DNA of 64,000 nt from Rubrivivax gelatinosus IL144 (GCF_000284255.1 NC_017075.1:3906001-3970000), one strand, 5' to 3'. Shown: positions 18,057 through 27,093, counted from the first letter of the stretch. Made by a program: numbers and translations. The notes: a model not told the origin generated them from the letters alone.

Positions 18057-18979
18057 GGCTGGGGCGGGCGGCCGCGGGGCCGCGGCCGTGCCGGCTTGAC
18101 ACGCACGCGCCGCGCGTAGAGCACGATGCCGACCAGCGCCGCGAAGAAGACCAGCAGCACGCCCAGGCGCGTGGCCAGCGGCGCGCGGGCCGCCATCTCG
18201 TCGGACTGCAGCGGCTCCAGCCAGCGCCGCAGGACCGCCGCACGCTCGGGTTCGGGCACGGCGACGATGCCGGCGTCGAGGATGGCGCGCAGCTCGGGCC
18301 AGTCCGAGCGCACCGCGAAGCTGAGTTCGTAGTCGAAGCCGACCTCGCCGGCACTGGCCAGCCCGGCGAGCGAGTGCCGGCGGGCGACGAAGGCCGCGCT
18401 GGCGGCATCGACGACCGCGGCGTCGGCGCGGCCGTCGAGGACCGAACGCAGCGCCTGCAGGTCGTCGCTGACCGCCAGCCAGGCGACGCCGGGATACGAG
18501 CTGCGCACGAAGGGCTCGACGGCGTAGCCGGCGCCGACGGCGACCGGACGCCCCCGCATCGACGCCAGCGTCTTGCCCGCCTGGCCCTCGCGCACGACGA
18601 GCAGCGCCGGCACCTTGACGTAAGGCCGGGTGAACAGCAGGAAGGCCGAACGTTCGGGATTGGGCCGCAGCGAGGTCAGCAGGTCGGCCTCGCGCCGGCG
18701 CGCGCGCTCGAGCTGCTGCGACAGCGGCTGCGGAGGCAGCCAGCGCAGCTCGACGCCGGTGCGCTTTTGCACCAGCTGCAGCATTTCCACCGACAGGCCG
18801 GCGACGCGGCCGTCGTCCTCCACGTAGACGAAGGGGCCGTAGTCGCGTTCGGGCGCGGCGCGCAGCGTGCCGTGTTCGTTGAGCCAGGCCTGCTGCGCCG
18901 CGGTGATGACCGGCTGGGCCGCCGCCGCCAGCGGCAGCAGCAGCGCGGCCACCCAGGCCCGGAGCGCCGCGGCGCTCAA
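18053..18979 (-). CDS. Membrane-anchored periplasmic solute-binding (family 3) sensor protein
   Basis: 308 aa. A signal peptide (AWVAALLLPLAAAAQ) leads into a bacterial extracellular solute-binding type 3 domain (residues about 35-255, with EDDGRVAGLSVEMLQLVQKRTG and RPVAVGAGYAVEPF). A single membrane helix near the C-terminus (LGVLLVFFAALVGIVLYARRV) and a short basic tail follow. This is the sensor half of BvgS/EvgS-type kinases without the kinase. The start is TTG at 18979, overlapping the receiver gene's stop (TTGA); its end overlaps the kinase start (GTGA). It probably senses an amino-acid-like ligand and signals through the next-encoded kinase. Confidence 0.85.
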   Translation of the reverse strand: MSAAALRAWVAALLLPLAAAAQPVITAAQQAWLNEHGTLRAAPERDYGPFVYVEDDGRVAGLSVEMLQLVQKRTGVELRWLPPQPLSQQLERARRREADLLTSLRPNPERSAFLLFTRPYVKVPALLVVREGQAGKTLASMRGRPVAVGAGYAVEPFVRSSYPGVAWLAVSDDLQALRSVLDGRADAAVVDAASAAFVARRHSLAGLASAGEVGFDYELSFAVRSDWPELRAILDAGIVAVPEPERAAVLRRWLEPLQSDEMAARAPLATRLGVLLVFFAALVGIVLYARRVRVKPARPRPRGRPPQP

Positions 18980-19368
18980 GCCGGCACCTGCCGGCGCAGC
19001 TGCACCGCCGCCGCGATGTCCAGCGGCTTGGTGACGTAGCCGGCGACGCAGCCGTAGCCCAGCGCACGTTCGCGGTCGGCCGGGTCGGCCGAAGAGCTGA
19101 GCATGACGATCGCCGAGCCGTTGCGCTGGGCGCGCGACAGCGCCTGGTAGGCGTCGAGGAACTCGAAGCCGTTCATGCCGGGCATGTTGATGTCCAGCAG
19201 GATCAGCTCGACGTGCGTGCCGCCGCCGCGAAGATGGTCCAGCGCGGCGCTGGCTTCCTCGAAGGCGATGACCTCGAAGTCCTCGCCGGCACGCTCCAGC
19301 ACGATCCGCGTAAACAGCAGATCGGCTTCGCTGTCGTCGACGAGCATCACTCGACACACCACGGTCAC
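18976..19368 (-). CDS. Single-domain response regulator
   Basis: 130 aa, a lone receiver domain with acidic pocket VDDSEAD at residues 10-16, phospho-acceptor Asp59 in ILLDINMPGMNG, SS at the Thr/Ser switch and the conserved lysine in YVTKPLD. There is no output domain, so it acts by protein contact like CheY or a phosphorelay intermediate. First gene of the operon; the following two genes are coupled by overlap. Confidence 0.9.
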   Translation of the reverse strand: MTVVCRVMLVDDSEADLLFTRIVLERAGEDFEVIAFEEASAALDHLRGGGTHVELILLDINMPGMNGFEFLDAYQALSRAQRNGSAIVMLSSSADPADRERALGYGCVAGYVTKPLDIAAAVQLRRQVPA

Positions 19369-19639
19369 CTCCCCTTCGCGGCGCCGGGTCGAGGTGCCCG
19401 GCGTCCTATCGTCGGCGCGAAGTGCGGAAATTGCACCTCAACCCGGACAAACCGGCAAGCCTGATGCCCGGGTGAATCAGGGCTGGTGGCATGATGTGCG
19501 TCATGCACCCAGCCGACGCCACGCCCGCCGACTCCCCGGTCGCGCTGCCGTCGCGCCGTCGGCGCTTCATCGCGCGCATGCATCACAGCGGCCCTCCGGG
19601 ACCGGGATCCGTCCCCGTTCCTCGTTTCCCGGAGTCCGC
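19369..19639. promoter_or_regulatory. Divergent intergenic region: receiver operon / SulP transporter
   Basis: 271 bp without a supportable gene. It holds the dyad GCATGA-N6-TCATGC (19489-19506) and the wider repeat GAGGTGC (19391-19397) / GCACCTC (19433-19439). Either could be an operator. A ggag ribosome-binding site precedes the SulP ATG. Confidence 0.45.
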
Positions 19640-21331
19640 ATGTCCCCTTCCCGACTACACCGCTTCCGTCCGCGCCTGCTCGACGCGCTGACGACTTACG
19701 ACCGACGCCGCTTCGCGGCCGACCTCGGCGCCGGCATCACCGTCGGCATCGTTGCCCTGCCGCTGGCGATGGCCTTCGCGATCGCCTCCGGCGTCAAGCC
19801 CGAGCAGGGCCTGTTCACGGCGATCATCGCCGGTTTCCTGATCGCCGCGCTCGGCGGCTCGCAGGTCCAGATCGGCGGCCCGGCCGGGGCCTTCATCGTC
19901 ATCGTCTACGGCATCGTCGAGCGCTACGGCCTGGCGAACCTGCTGATCGCGACCTCGCTGGCCGGGGTGCTGATGTTCGTGATGGGGCTGTTCAAGCTCG
20001 GCGCGCTGGTGCGCTACGTGCCGGTGCCCATCGTCATCGGCTTCACCAACGGCATCGCGGTGCTGATCGGGCTGTCGCAGGTGAAGGACTTCCTCGGCCT
20101 GGAGACGCCCAAGCTGCCGGCCGACTTCTTCTCGCAGATCGCGGTGCTGGCGCGGCACGCGCACACGCTGAACCCGGCTGCGCTGGCGCTGGCCGCGGCG
20201 AGCCTGGCGATCGTCGTGCTCTGGCCCAAGTCCTACAAGATGCCGACGGCGCCCAGTGGCCTGCTGGCGCGGCTGCGGCGGCTGTCGGCGCACCTGCCGG
20301 GCACGATCGTCGCGCTGGTCGTGGCCACCGTCGCCACGGTGCTGCTGGACCTGCCGGTCGAGACCATCGGCAGCCGCTTCGGCGGCATCCCGCAGGCGCT
20401 GCCGGCCTTCGACCTGCCCGAGTTCAGCTGGACCACCGTCAAGCAGCTGCTGATCCCGACGGTGACGATCGCGCTGCTCGGCGCGATCGAGTCGCTGCTC
20501 TGCGCCCGCGTGGCCGACAACATGGCGCCGATCGCGCGCCACGACCCGAACCAGGAGCTGATGGCCCAGGGCGTGGCGAACTTCGTCACGCCGCTGTTCG
20601 GCGGCATCCCGGCCACCGGCACGATCGCGCGCACCGTGACCAACGTGCGTGCCGGCGCGCAGACGCCGGTGGCCGGCATCGTGCACGCCGCCACCGTGCT
20701 CGCCGTCGTGCTGCTGGCCGCGCCGCTGGCGCTGCACGTGCCGCTGGCGGCACTCGCCGGCATCCTGGCCTTCGTCGCCTGGAACATGGGCGAGTGGCGC
20801 GAGTTCGTTCGCCTGCGCCACTTCAGCGTCCAGTACCGCACGATCCTCGTCGGCACCTTCGCGCTGACGGTGATCTTCGACCTCACGGTCGCCGTCGAGG
20901 TCGGGCTGATCCTGGCCTGCGTGTTCTTCATCTACCGCATGAGCACGCTGTTCCGCGCCGAGCCGGTGGCCGACACGAGCGCGCCCGACGGCGTGAAGGT
21001 CGTCGAGGTCTTCGGCGCGCTGTTCTTCGGCGCCGTCGGCAAGATCGAGGCGCTGACGGCGCAGCCGCCGGGCACGCGCGCGCTGGTGCTGGACATGCAC
21101 CGGCTGATCTCGATGGACACCTCGGGCCTGGAGGCGCTGGCGCAGCTGCACCGCGAACTGGAGCGCCGCGGCGTGCGCCTGGTGCTGGCCGCCGTCAACG
21201 AGCAGCCGCGTTCGCTGATCCGGCGCGCCGGCTTCGAAGACGAGATCGGCGCCGCCAACGTCACGGCGACGCTGGCCGAGGCCTACGCGGCGGCGCTGGC
21301 ACCGGCGCCGACGGTGTCCGAGGCCGGCTGA
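19640..21331 (+). CDS. SulP-family anion transporter with STAS domain
   Basis: Inner-membrane SLC26/SulP transporter of 563 aa. The transmembrane core spans residues about 25-430 with GGSQVQIGGPAGAFIVIV (the TM3 signature), the ESLLCARVADN anion-site helix and GGIPATGTIARTVTN. A C-terminal STAS domain (from about 445) has the ISMDTSGLEAL motif. Sulfate, bicarbonate or C4-dicarboxylate are possible substrates; the sequence does not decide. ATG at 19640 follows ggag by 6 nt. It converges on the DUF4212 gene with adjacent stop codons. Confidence 0.93.
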   Translation: MSPSRLHRFRPRLLDALTTYDRRRFAADLGAGITVGIVALPLAMAFAIASGVKPEQGLFTAIIAGFLIAALGGSQVQIGGPAGAFIVIVYGIVERYGLANLLIATSLAGVLMFVMGLFKLGALVRYVPVPIVIGFTNGIAVLIGLSQVKDFLGLETPKLPADFFSQIAVLARHAHTLNPAALALAAASLAIVVLWPKSYKMPTAPSGLLARLRRLSAHLPGTIVALVVATVATVLLDLPVETIGSRFGGIPQALPAFDLPEFSWTTVKQLLIPTVTIALLGAIESLLCARVADNMAPIARHDPNQELMAQGVANFVTPLFGGIPATGTIARTVTNVRAGAQTPVAGIVHAATVLAVVLLAAPLALHVPLAALAGILAFVAWNMGEWREFVRLRHFSVQYRTILVGTFALTVIFDLTVAVEVGLILACVFFIYRMSTLFRAEPVADTSAPDGVKVVEVFGALFFGAVGKIEALTAQPPGTRALVLDMHRLISMDTSGLEALAQLHRELERRGVRLVLAAVNEQPRSLIRRAGFEDEIGAANVTATLAEAYAAALAPAPTVSEAG

Positions 21332-21607
21332 TCAGTCGTCGCCGGGATCGCCGTGCTCGTCGTCGCGGCGGTCCATGACGAGGGCGTAGATCCAGACGAT
21401 GGCCAGGTAGACGATCGGCGCGCCCTGGGCCGCGACCCAGAAGCCGAACGGCGAGCCGAAGACGCTGAAGTCGAGTTCGCGCGCAAAGAACGCGACGACG
21501 AAGGTGACGACGAACCAGGCCGCCAGCAGCGCGCCGGTCAGGCGCCGGTTGCGCCGCCAGTCGCGGCGCCGGCGCTCGGCGCGGCGGCGCTGCGGGCTGT
21601 GGTTCAT
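21332..21607 (-). CDS. DUF4212 protein, sodium:solute symporter small-subunit type
   Basis: 91 aa with two membrane helices. The pattern RNRRLTGALLAAWFVVTFVVAFFAREL then FGSPFGFWVAAQGAPIVYLAIVWIYALVMDRRD matches DUF4212, the small partner of VC_2705-type sodium:solute symporters (acetate or similar substrates). Normally the large subunit follows directly; here the gene ends against the convergent SulP gene and no large subunit is in the window. ATG at 21607 overlaps the CYTH-CHAD stop (ATGA). Confidence 0.85.
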   Translation of the reverse strand: MNHSPQRRRAERRRRDWRRNRRLTGALLAAWFVVTFVVAFFARELDFSVFGSPFGFWVAAQGAPIVYLAIVWIYALVMDRRDDEHGDPGDD

Positions 21608-23067
21608 CGCCAGAAGCGCCGGACCTCGTCCAGCGGCGCCAGCGCGGCGGCGGCTTCGGCGCGCACGGCGTCCTCGCGCCCGGTGAGCCAGCCCAGCGCG
21701 AACGCCAGCCCGGGGTCCGACGGATCGGCGGCGGCCCGCGCGGCCAGCGTGGCGCGGGCGACGGCGTGGTCGTTGGCCTGGCCGAGGCCGTCGAGCGCCA
21801 CGCGCAGCGCCTTCAGCGCTTGGCGGGCACGCCGCGGGCGCAGCGCCGGTTGCAGGAACTCGATCGCGTAGCGCAGGCGCTTGAGCCGCTTGCGCAGCCG
21901 GTGGCGCTGCTCGGTGTCCAGCCGGGCGAAGCGGCGGGCGTCGCGGCGCGCCTCGCGCCAGTCGGCCGCCAGGCGCGCCGCGGCGGCACGCTCCAGATGG
22001 CCGCCCGGCGTCTGCAGCGCCACCAGCGCCAGCGCCATCGTGCGCAGCATCAGCCGGGTGTAGCCCGGGGCAGCGACGACGGCGGCCGGCAGCGGGGCGT
22101 CGTCGGCGCCGGGCAAGGCCAGCGGCGGCGCGCCGGCCTCGGCCAGCGGCGCCAGCAGCGCGGCGGCGACCTCGGCGTCGCGGCTGGCGCCCAGCGCGGC
22201 GAAGGGCGCGGCCAGCGCCTCGTCGAGCGCCAGCGCGGCGGCCTCGTCGGGCGACCAGGCGGCGAAGACCTTCAGCGCGCTGCGCAGCCGGCGCAGGCCG
22301 ACGCGCAGCTGGTGCAGCGTCTCGGCCTCGCCGGTGGCCGAGGCGATCTCGGCGCCGTTGGGCAGCACCTGGCGCAGCGCCGAATGCAGCATCGCGCCGA
22401 ACGCCTGCGCCGTGCCGGCCGCGCTTGGCAGCTCGGGCGCCGTGGCGCGCACCGCCGGCACACGCTCCAGGCCGCGCGCCAGGCGCGTGCCGCGTTCGGC
22501 CTTGGTGCGAACGTCCAGCCACAGGCCGTGGCGCGCCACCCACTGCTCGGCCAGCGCCAGCAGCGCCGCCGGCGGGCCGGACAGCAGCTCGAACTCGATC
22601 TCGCAGACCGCGGCGCTGCGTTCGCCGGCGACGATGCGACCTTCGTCGAGCGCGATCTCGATCACCGCGCCGCCGGAACGCACGCGGCGCAGCTGGCGCA
22701 CGATCTCGGTGCGGTAACGCTCGATCAGCGGCGCGCCGTCGGCCAGCAGCCGGGCCAGCGCGTCGCCGGCCGGGGTGCCGGCGTGGCGCGCCGGGTCCAG
22801 CACCGGGGCGGCAGCGGTGTCGGGCAGCTCGACCTCGTGCTCCAGGCGGTCCATCAGGCCGTCGCCGCGGCCCTTGAGCGTCTGCACCCAGCGCGTGCCC
22901 TCGCGCCGCAGACGCAGCGCGAAGCCGGCGCGCGCCAGGCGCTCGTCGGCGGTGTCGGCGTAGGCGGCGGCCAGCGGCAGCACACGCGCGGTCTTCGTCG
23001 CGACGGCGCGCTGCACCCGGTCGCGCGCAGCGGCCGGAATCTGGAACTTCAGCTCGATTTCCCTCAT
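21604..23067 (-). CDS. CYTH-CHAD protein, probable inorganic triphosphatase
   Basis: 487 aa. The N-terminal CYTH domain has the diagnostic EIELKF motif at residues 3-8 and basic and acidic tunnel residues (LRLRREG, ERYRTEIVRQ, EIEFELLSG). CHAD helices follow from about residue 225 (HQLRVGLRRLRSALKVF) to the end, with many paired His/Arg residues. E. coli YgiF with this layout hydrolyses inorganic triphosphate; CHAD binds polyphosphate. It is divergent from DUF3460 and first of a two-gene unit with DUF4212. Confidence 0.92.
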   Translation of the reverse strand: MREIELKFQIPAAARDRVQRAVATKTARVLPLAAAYADTADERLARAGFALRLRREGTRWVQTLKGRGDGLMDRLEHEVELPDTAAAPVLDPARHAGTPAGDALARLLADGAPLIERYRTEIVRQLRRVRSGGAVIEIALDEGRIVAGERSAAVCEIEFELLSGPPAALLALAEQWVARHGLWLDVRTKAERGTRLARGLERVPAVRATAPELPSAAGTAQAFGAMLHSALRQVLPNGAEIASATGEAETLHQLRVGLRRLRSALKVFAAWSPDEAAALALDEALAAPFAALGASRDAEVAAALLAPLAEAGAPPLALPGADDAPLPAAVVAAPGYTRLMLRTMALALVALQTPGGHLERAAAARLAADWREARRDARRFARLDTEQRHRLRKRLKRLRYAIEFLQPALRPRRARQALKALRVALDGLGQANDHAVARATLAARAAADPSDPGLAFALGWLTGREDAVRAEAAAALAPLDEVRRFWR

Positions 23068-23151
23068 GCCTGTCCTTGGGGCGAAGCGGGCGCGCGGGCG
23101 GCCCGGCCGGTAAACTCGTGAGTCGCCCGAATTGTCGCTTCCGCGCCGCTT

Positions 23152-23358
23152 ATGCCCCCGTTCTTCCGCAAGCCCTACACCTCCGACGTCACCGACTTCA
23201 TCGCCAAGCTGAAGGAACAGCGTCCGTCGCTCGAAGACGAACAGCGCGCCGGCCGCGCGCTGCTGTGGGACAAGGCGGTCGACCGCGAGGCGCTGCAGGC
23301 CTGGCGCCAGGCGCGCGTGCCGCAGCAGCCCTACGTCTACCAGCCCAAGGGCCGCTGA
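23152..23358 (+). CDS. DUF3460 family protein
   Basis: 68-aa cytoplasmic protein. The opening FFRKPYTSDVTDFIAKLKEQ, the core EDEQRAGRALLWDKAVDRE and the ending QPYVYQ match the betaproteobacterial family DUF3460, often found just before scpA. Function is unknown. ScpA begins 7 nt downstream, so they are probably one operon. A -10-like TAAACT lies about 40 nt upstream. Confidence 0.92.
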   Translation: MPPFFRKPYTSDVTDFIAKLKEQRPSLEDEQRAGRALLWDKAVDREALQAWRQARVPQQPYVYQPKGR

Positions 23359-23365
23359 AGCGCCC

Positions 23366-24223
23366 TTGGACTCGCCCGCCCTGCCCGAGGCGCTGCCGAC
23401 CGCGGAAGCGGCAGCCGAACCGGCCGCACAGGACGTCGTGGACCAGGTCGCCGTCGCCCGCCTGTACGGCGAGCCGCTGTTCAGGCTGCCGCAGGACCTC
23501 TACATCCCGCCGGATGCGCTGGAGGTCTTCCTCGAGGCCTTCGAAGGCCCGCTGGACCTGCTGCTCTACCTGATCCGCAAGCAGAACTTCAACATCCTCG
23601 ACATCCCGCTGGCTGACGTCACGCGCCAGTACCTGGACTACGTCGAGCAGCTGCGGCGGCGCAATCTCGAGCTCGCCAGCGAGTACCTGCTGATGGCGGC
23701 GATGCTCATCGAGATCAAGTCGCGCATGCTGCTGCCGCCCAAGAAGAACCCGGACGGCAGCGAACCCGAGGACCCGCGCGCCGAGCTCGTGCGCCGGCTC
23801 ATCGAGTACGAGCAGATCAAGCTCGCCGCCGCGCGCCTGGACGCGCTGCCGGTGATGGGCCGCGACTTCCTGCGCGCCCAGGTCTACGTCGAACAGTCGC
23901 TGGCGCCGCGTTTCCCCGACGTCGACCCCGACGACCTGCGCGCCGCCTGGGCCGACATCCTCAAGCGCGCCCGGCTCAACCAGCACCACACGATCTCGCG
24001 CGAGCAGCTCTCGGTGCGCGAGTTCATGACCGTCGTGCTGCGCCGGCTGCAGGGGCGGCGCTTCGTCGAGTTCCAGGAGCTGTTCGACGTGGCACGCGGC
24101 GCGCCGGTGCTGGTCGTCACCTTCATCGCGATGCTGGAGCTGGCGCGCGAGCACCTCGTCGAGGTGACCCAGGCCGAGGCCTTCGCGCCGATCTACGTGC
24201 GCCTGGCCTACCAGCCGGCCTGA
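23366..24223 (+). CDS. scpA: Segregation and condensation protein A
   Basis: Kleisin subunit (285 aa) of the SMC-ScpAB complex that compacts and separates the chromosome. The ScpA core begins at about residue 50: AFEGPLDLLLYLIRKQNFNILDIPLADVTRQYLDYV, then LASEYLLMAAMLIEIKSRMLLP, and a C-terminal winged helix (about 210-285). The first 45 residues are an extra, poorly conserved extension. The start is TTG at 23366, just after DUF3460. No scpB is in the window. Confidence 0.94.
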   Translation: MDSPALPEALPTAEAAAEPAAQDVVDQVAVARLYGEPLFRLPQDLYIPPDALEVFLEAFEGPLDLLLYLIRKQNFNILDIPLADVTRQYLDYVEQLRRRNLELASEYLLMAAMLIEIKSRMLLPPKKNPDGSEPEDPRAELVRRLIEYEQIKLAAARLDALPVMGRDFLRAQVYVEQSLAPRFPDVDPDDLRAAWADILKRARLNQHHTISREQLSVREFMTVVLRRLQGRRFVEFQELFDVARGAPVLVVTFIAMLELAREHLVEVTQAEAFAPIYVRLAYQPA

Positions 24224-25633
24224 TCAGACCTTCTCGGTCTGCTCGGGCAGGGCCGCGCCCTGGCGCAGCGGCAGCGACAGCGAGAACACCGAGCCGCGGC
24301 CGGGCCGCGAGCAGACGCGCACCTCGCTGCCGATCAGCACGCCCAGCCGGCGCACGATGGCCAGCCCCAGGCCGAGGCCGCGCCGCTGAAGCGCCGGGAC
24401 CATGCCGCGCACCTGGAAGAACTCGTCGAACACGCGCGGCAGGTGCTGCGCGTCGATGCCGACGCCGGTGTCCCAGACCTGCAGCAGCAGCCGCCCGCCG
24501 CGGCGGCGGCAGGCGACCAGCACGCCGCCGTGCTCGGTGTAGCGGATCGCGTTGCCGAGCAGGTTGTGCAGCACGCGCTCGACCAGCACCGGGTCGGCGA
24601 AGGCCGCGTGCTGCGCGCCGTGGAAACGCAGCACCAGGCGCTTGTGTTCGGCCAGCGGCTCGAAGTGCAGGCGCAGCCGGGCGAACAGGGGCTGCATCGC
24701 CAGCGGCCGCGGGCGCGGCTCGATGCCGCCGGAGTCCAGCCGCGTCAGGTCCAGCAGCTCGCCGAACAGCTCGTCGAGCGCACGCACCGAGGCGTCGACG
24801 CCCTGCACCAGCGCCGCGACCTCGGGCTCGTGCGGGCGCTGCTGCAAGGCCTCGACGTACAGCGACATCGCGTGCAGCGGCTGGCGCAGGTCGTGACTGG
24901 CAGCGGCGAAGAACTGGGTCTTGGCGCGCGACGCCGCCTCGGCCGCGCGCCGCGCCGCCTCGGCTTCGGCCTTCTCGACCCGCAGCTGGCCGGCCAGCTC
25001 GTCGGTGCGGGCCTTGAGCCGGATCGCCTCGTGCAGCGCGCTGCCGTGGGCGCGCGCCATCACCCAGGTGACGACGAACAGGCTGGCGACGACGGCCGCC
25101 AGTTCCAGATGGCCGTCGAGCGAGTCGTCGCTGGCCACACGCAGCACGGTGGCACCGAGCACCAGCCCGTTGTAGGCCAGGAACAGGCCGCGCTGCGAGG
25201 CCAGGAGCTGCACCGACGCCAGGCAGAAGCTGTAGAGCACGAGCAGCAGCACCGTCGTGTGCGCCAAGGGCCCGCGGCCCCAGAACAGCCAGACCGCGGC
25301 GGCCCAGAGCGCGCCGTGCACCAGCACCAGCAGGCCCCAGCTGCGGCGCCAGGCGTGCAGGCGCTGCTCGTCGGCCGGGCCGCGCCGTGTCCAGCGCAGG
25401 TAGTGCAGCAGGCGCAGCGCCCAGACGATGGAGAAGGCGCCGACCCAGGCGAGCAGCACGCGGCGGGAGGAGTACCCGCCGAAGGCCATCAGCACCAGGC
25501 CCAGGCCGAAGGCGTCGCCGACCAGCATCGCCGGCGCCTGGCGGTACAGCGCCCGCAAGGCGTCGGCCGGCGATCCGGCGGGCAGAGACTGCGGCGCCCC
25601 GGACCGGGGACAGGCCGCGGGAGCGAGCGTCAC
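24224..25633 (-). CDS. Membrane sensor histidine kinase
   Basis: 469 aa. Six or so membrane helices (residues about 35-205) form the sensor, followed by a coiled coil and a HisKA domain with His247 in ASHDLRQPLHAMSLY. The HATPase domain has NLLGNAIRYTEHGG, DTGVGID and GLGLGLAIVRRLG. This is the phosphatase-prone HDLRQP type often paired with LuxR-type regulators. The start is GTG at 25633, overlapping the regulator stop (GTGA). It converges on scpA with adjacent stops. Confidence 0.92.
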   Translation of the reverse strand: MTLAPAACPRSGAPQSLPAGSPADALRALYRQAPAMLVGDAFGLGLVLMAFGGYSSRRVLLAWVGAFSIVWALRLLHYLRWTRRGPADEQRLHAWRRSWGLLVLVHGALWAAAVWLFWGRGPLAHTTVLLLVLYSFCLASVQLLASQRGLFLAYNGLVLGATVLRVASDDSLDGHLELAAVVASLFVVTWVMARAHGSALHEAIRLKARTDELAGQLRVEKAEAEAARRAAEAASRAKTQFFAAASHDLRQPLHAMSLYVEALQQRPHEPEVAALVQGVDASVRALDELFGELLDLTRLDSGGIEPRPRPLAMQPLFARLRLHFEPLAEHKRLVLRFHGAQHAAFADPVLVERVLHNLLGNAIRYTEHGGVLVACRRRGGRLLLQVWDTGVGIDAQHLPRVFDEFFQVRGMVPALQRRGLGLGLAIVRRLGVLIGSEVRVCSRPGRGSVFSLSLPLRQGAALPEQTEKV

Positions 25634-26367
25634 GGCCGCGGCGGCGTCCAGCCGTTCTGACGCTGCATCATCTGGCTGACCGCCAGCACGGCCTGCGTGC
25701 GCGTGCTGACGCCCAGCGCGCGCAGCACCGCGGCGACGTGGTCCTTGACGGTTTCCACCGACAGGTCGAGTTCGCGCGCGATCAGCTTGTTCGGCAGGCC
25801 CTTGAGCAGCAGGCCCAGCACCTCGCCCTGGCGCGGCGTCAGGCCGATGCGCGCCAGCGACGGCGCCTCCTGGTGCGGCTCGGGCTGGGCGCGTTCGCCC
25901 AGCGGTGCGTCGGGCACCATGTACAGCGCGCTGGGCACGGTCTCGGCGGGGTCGGCCGGCGGCCGCGCGTCCAGGCCGAGCATGTTGGGCGGCACGTACA
26001 GGCCGCCGGACATCACCATGCGCAGCGCCTCGCACAGCGCCTTGTTCGAGGTGCGCTTGGGCACGAAGCCCATCGCGCCGAGATCGATCGCGCGGATGAC
26101 GTCGCTGGCGCGGTCGGACGCCGAGACGACGACCACCGGCAGCTCGGGGTAGGCGGCGCGGAACTCGGCCAGCACCTGGAAGCCGTCGGCGTCGCCCAGC
26201 GCCAGGTCGAGCAGCACGAGGTCGTGGGCGGCGTCGAGCTTCAGGGCCTCGCGGGCGGCTTCGGCGCTGGCCACACCGAGCACGGCGACGTCGTCGCCCA
26301 TGCCGCGGATGACCGCCTGAAGGGCCGAGAGGATCAGCGGATGGTCGTCGACCAGCAGGACTTTCAT
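25630..26367 (-). CDS. LuxR/NarL-family response regulator
   Basis: 245 aa. The receiver domain (1-120) has VDDHPL, phospho-acceptor Asp54 in LLDLALGDADG and the switch lysine in FVPKRTS. An unusually long linker of about 45 residues rich in Pro, Ala and Glu precedes the HTH domain LTPRQGEVLGLLLKGLPNKLIARELDLSVETVKDHVAAVLRALGV (about 175-220). It is cotranscribed with the kinase downstream. Targets cannot be read here. Confidence 0.94.
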   Translation of the reverse strand: MKVLLVDDHPLILSALQAVIRGMGDDVAVLGVASAEAAREALKLDAAHDLVLLDLALGDADGFQVLAEFRAAYPELPVVVVSASDRASDVIRAIDLGAMGFVPKRTSNKALCEALRMVMSGGLYVPPNMLGLDARPPADPAETVPSALYMVPDAPLGERAQPEPHQEAPSLARIGLTPRQGEVLGLLLKGLPNKLIARELDLSVETVKDHVAAVLRALGVSTRTQAVLAVSQMMQRQNGWTPPRP

Positions 26368-26450
26368 GGTCCCTCCCCACGCCGTCGCGGATGCGTTCGG
26401 GGGATTCTGGGCTCGACCTCCTCGCGCCGGTTCACCCCCCGTTTGGGGAA

Positions 26451-26470
26451 CGTCGTCCGGGAGAACGACG
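26451..26470. terminator. Weak hairpin after the ParA-like gene
   Basis: CGTCGT (26451-26456) and ACGACG (26465-26470) form a 6-bp stem, with CCCC-GTTT-GGGG next to it (26437-26448). They lie between the ParA-like stop and the response-regulator start. There is no U-tract, so a terminator role is only tentative. Confidence 0.3.
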
Positions 26471-26475
26471 CGGCC

Positions 26476-27093
26476 TCAGCGCGTGATCCACTCCAGCAGC
26501 GGCGCCCATTGCGCGAGGTCGCGCTCGACACGGCCGGGCGCGACGTCCCACAGCGTCAGCCCGCGCGCGGCCAGCTGCACGTAGTTCTGCGTGTCGCGCA
26601 GCGAGGCGAGCACCGGCACCGGCAGCGTGCGCAGGTACTGCTGCAGCTGCTCGTGGGCCAGCGTGTGCTCGCGCACGCGCATCGCCACCAGGCCGATCGC
26701 CAGATCGGCGCCGCGCTTGTGCTCGCGCAGCGCCTGCACGAAGGCGTGCGTGGCCTGGATGTCGAACAGGCTCGCCTGCAGCGGGATCAGCATGCGGTCG
26801 GCAATCTTCAGCACCGCGTCCAGGCGCTTGCCGTGCAGGCCGGCCGGCGTGTCCAGCACGACGTGCGTCGTGCCCTTGGGCGGGCGCACGATCTCGCCCG
26901 GCTCGACGTCCCAGCCGCGGATCGGCGGCAGCGCCGCCGGGCGCTGCGCCAGCCACTGGCGCGCGGACTGCTGCCGGTCGACGTCGCCCAGCATCACGGC
27001 GCAACCGTGCGCGGCCAGGCAGCCGGCGACGTTGGTCGCCAGCGTGCTCTTGCCGACGCCGCCCTTGGGGTTGGCGATGACGATGACCGGCAT
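26476..27093 (-). CDS. ParA-family ATPase, orphan
   Basis: 205 aa. The deviant Walker [17 protein letters not shown] is at residues 9-24, followed by DVDRQQSARQWLAQR and a Walker B-like VVLDTPAGL. It belongs to the MinD/ParA fold and resembles short stand-alone ParA proteins used for positioning cargo or plasmids. No parB or centromere-like repeat is nearby, so a chromosomal positioning role is only a possibility. Upstream on the same strand is the TauE/SafE gene, 64 nt away. Confidence 0.88.
   Translation of the reverse strand: MPVIVIANPKGGVGKSTLATNVAGCLAAHGCAVMLGDVDRQQSARQWLAQRPAALPPIRGWDVEPGEIVRPPKGTTHVVLDTPAGLHGKRLDAVLKIADRMLIPLQASLFDIQATHAFVQALREHKRGADLAIGLVAMRVREHTLAHEQLQQYLRTLPVPVLASLRDTQNYVQLAARGLTLWDVAPGRVERDLAQWAPLLEWITR

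Noticed and set aside
26476..27093. ParA-like gene as evidence for a plasmid or partition locus
   Set aside because: No parB, no parS-like repeats and no replication genes nearby; the surroundings are chromosomal.
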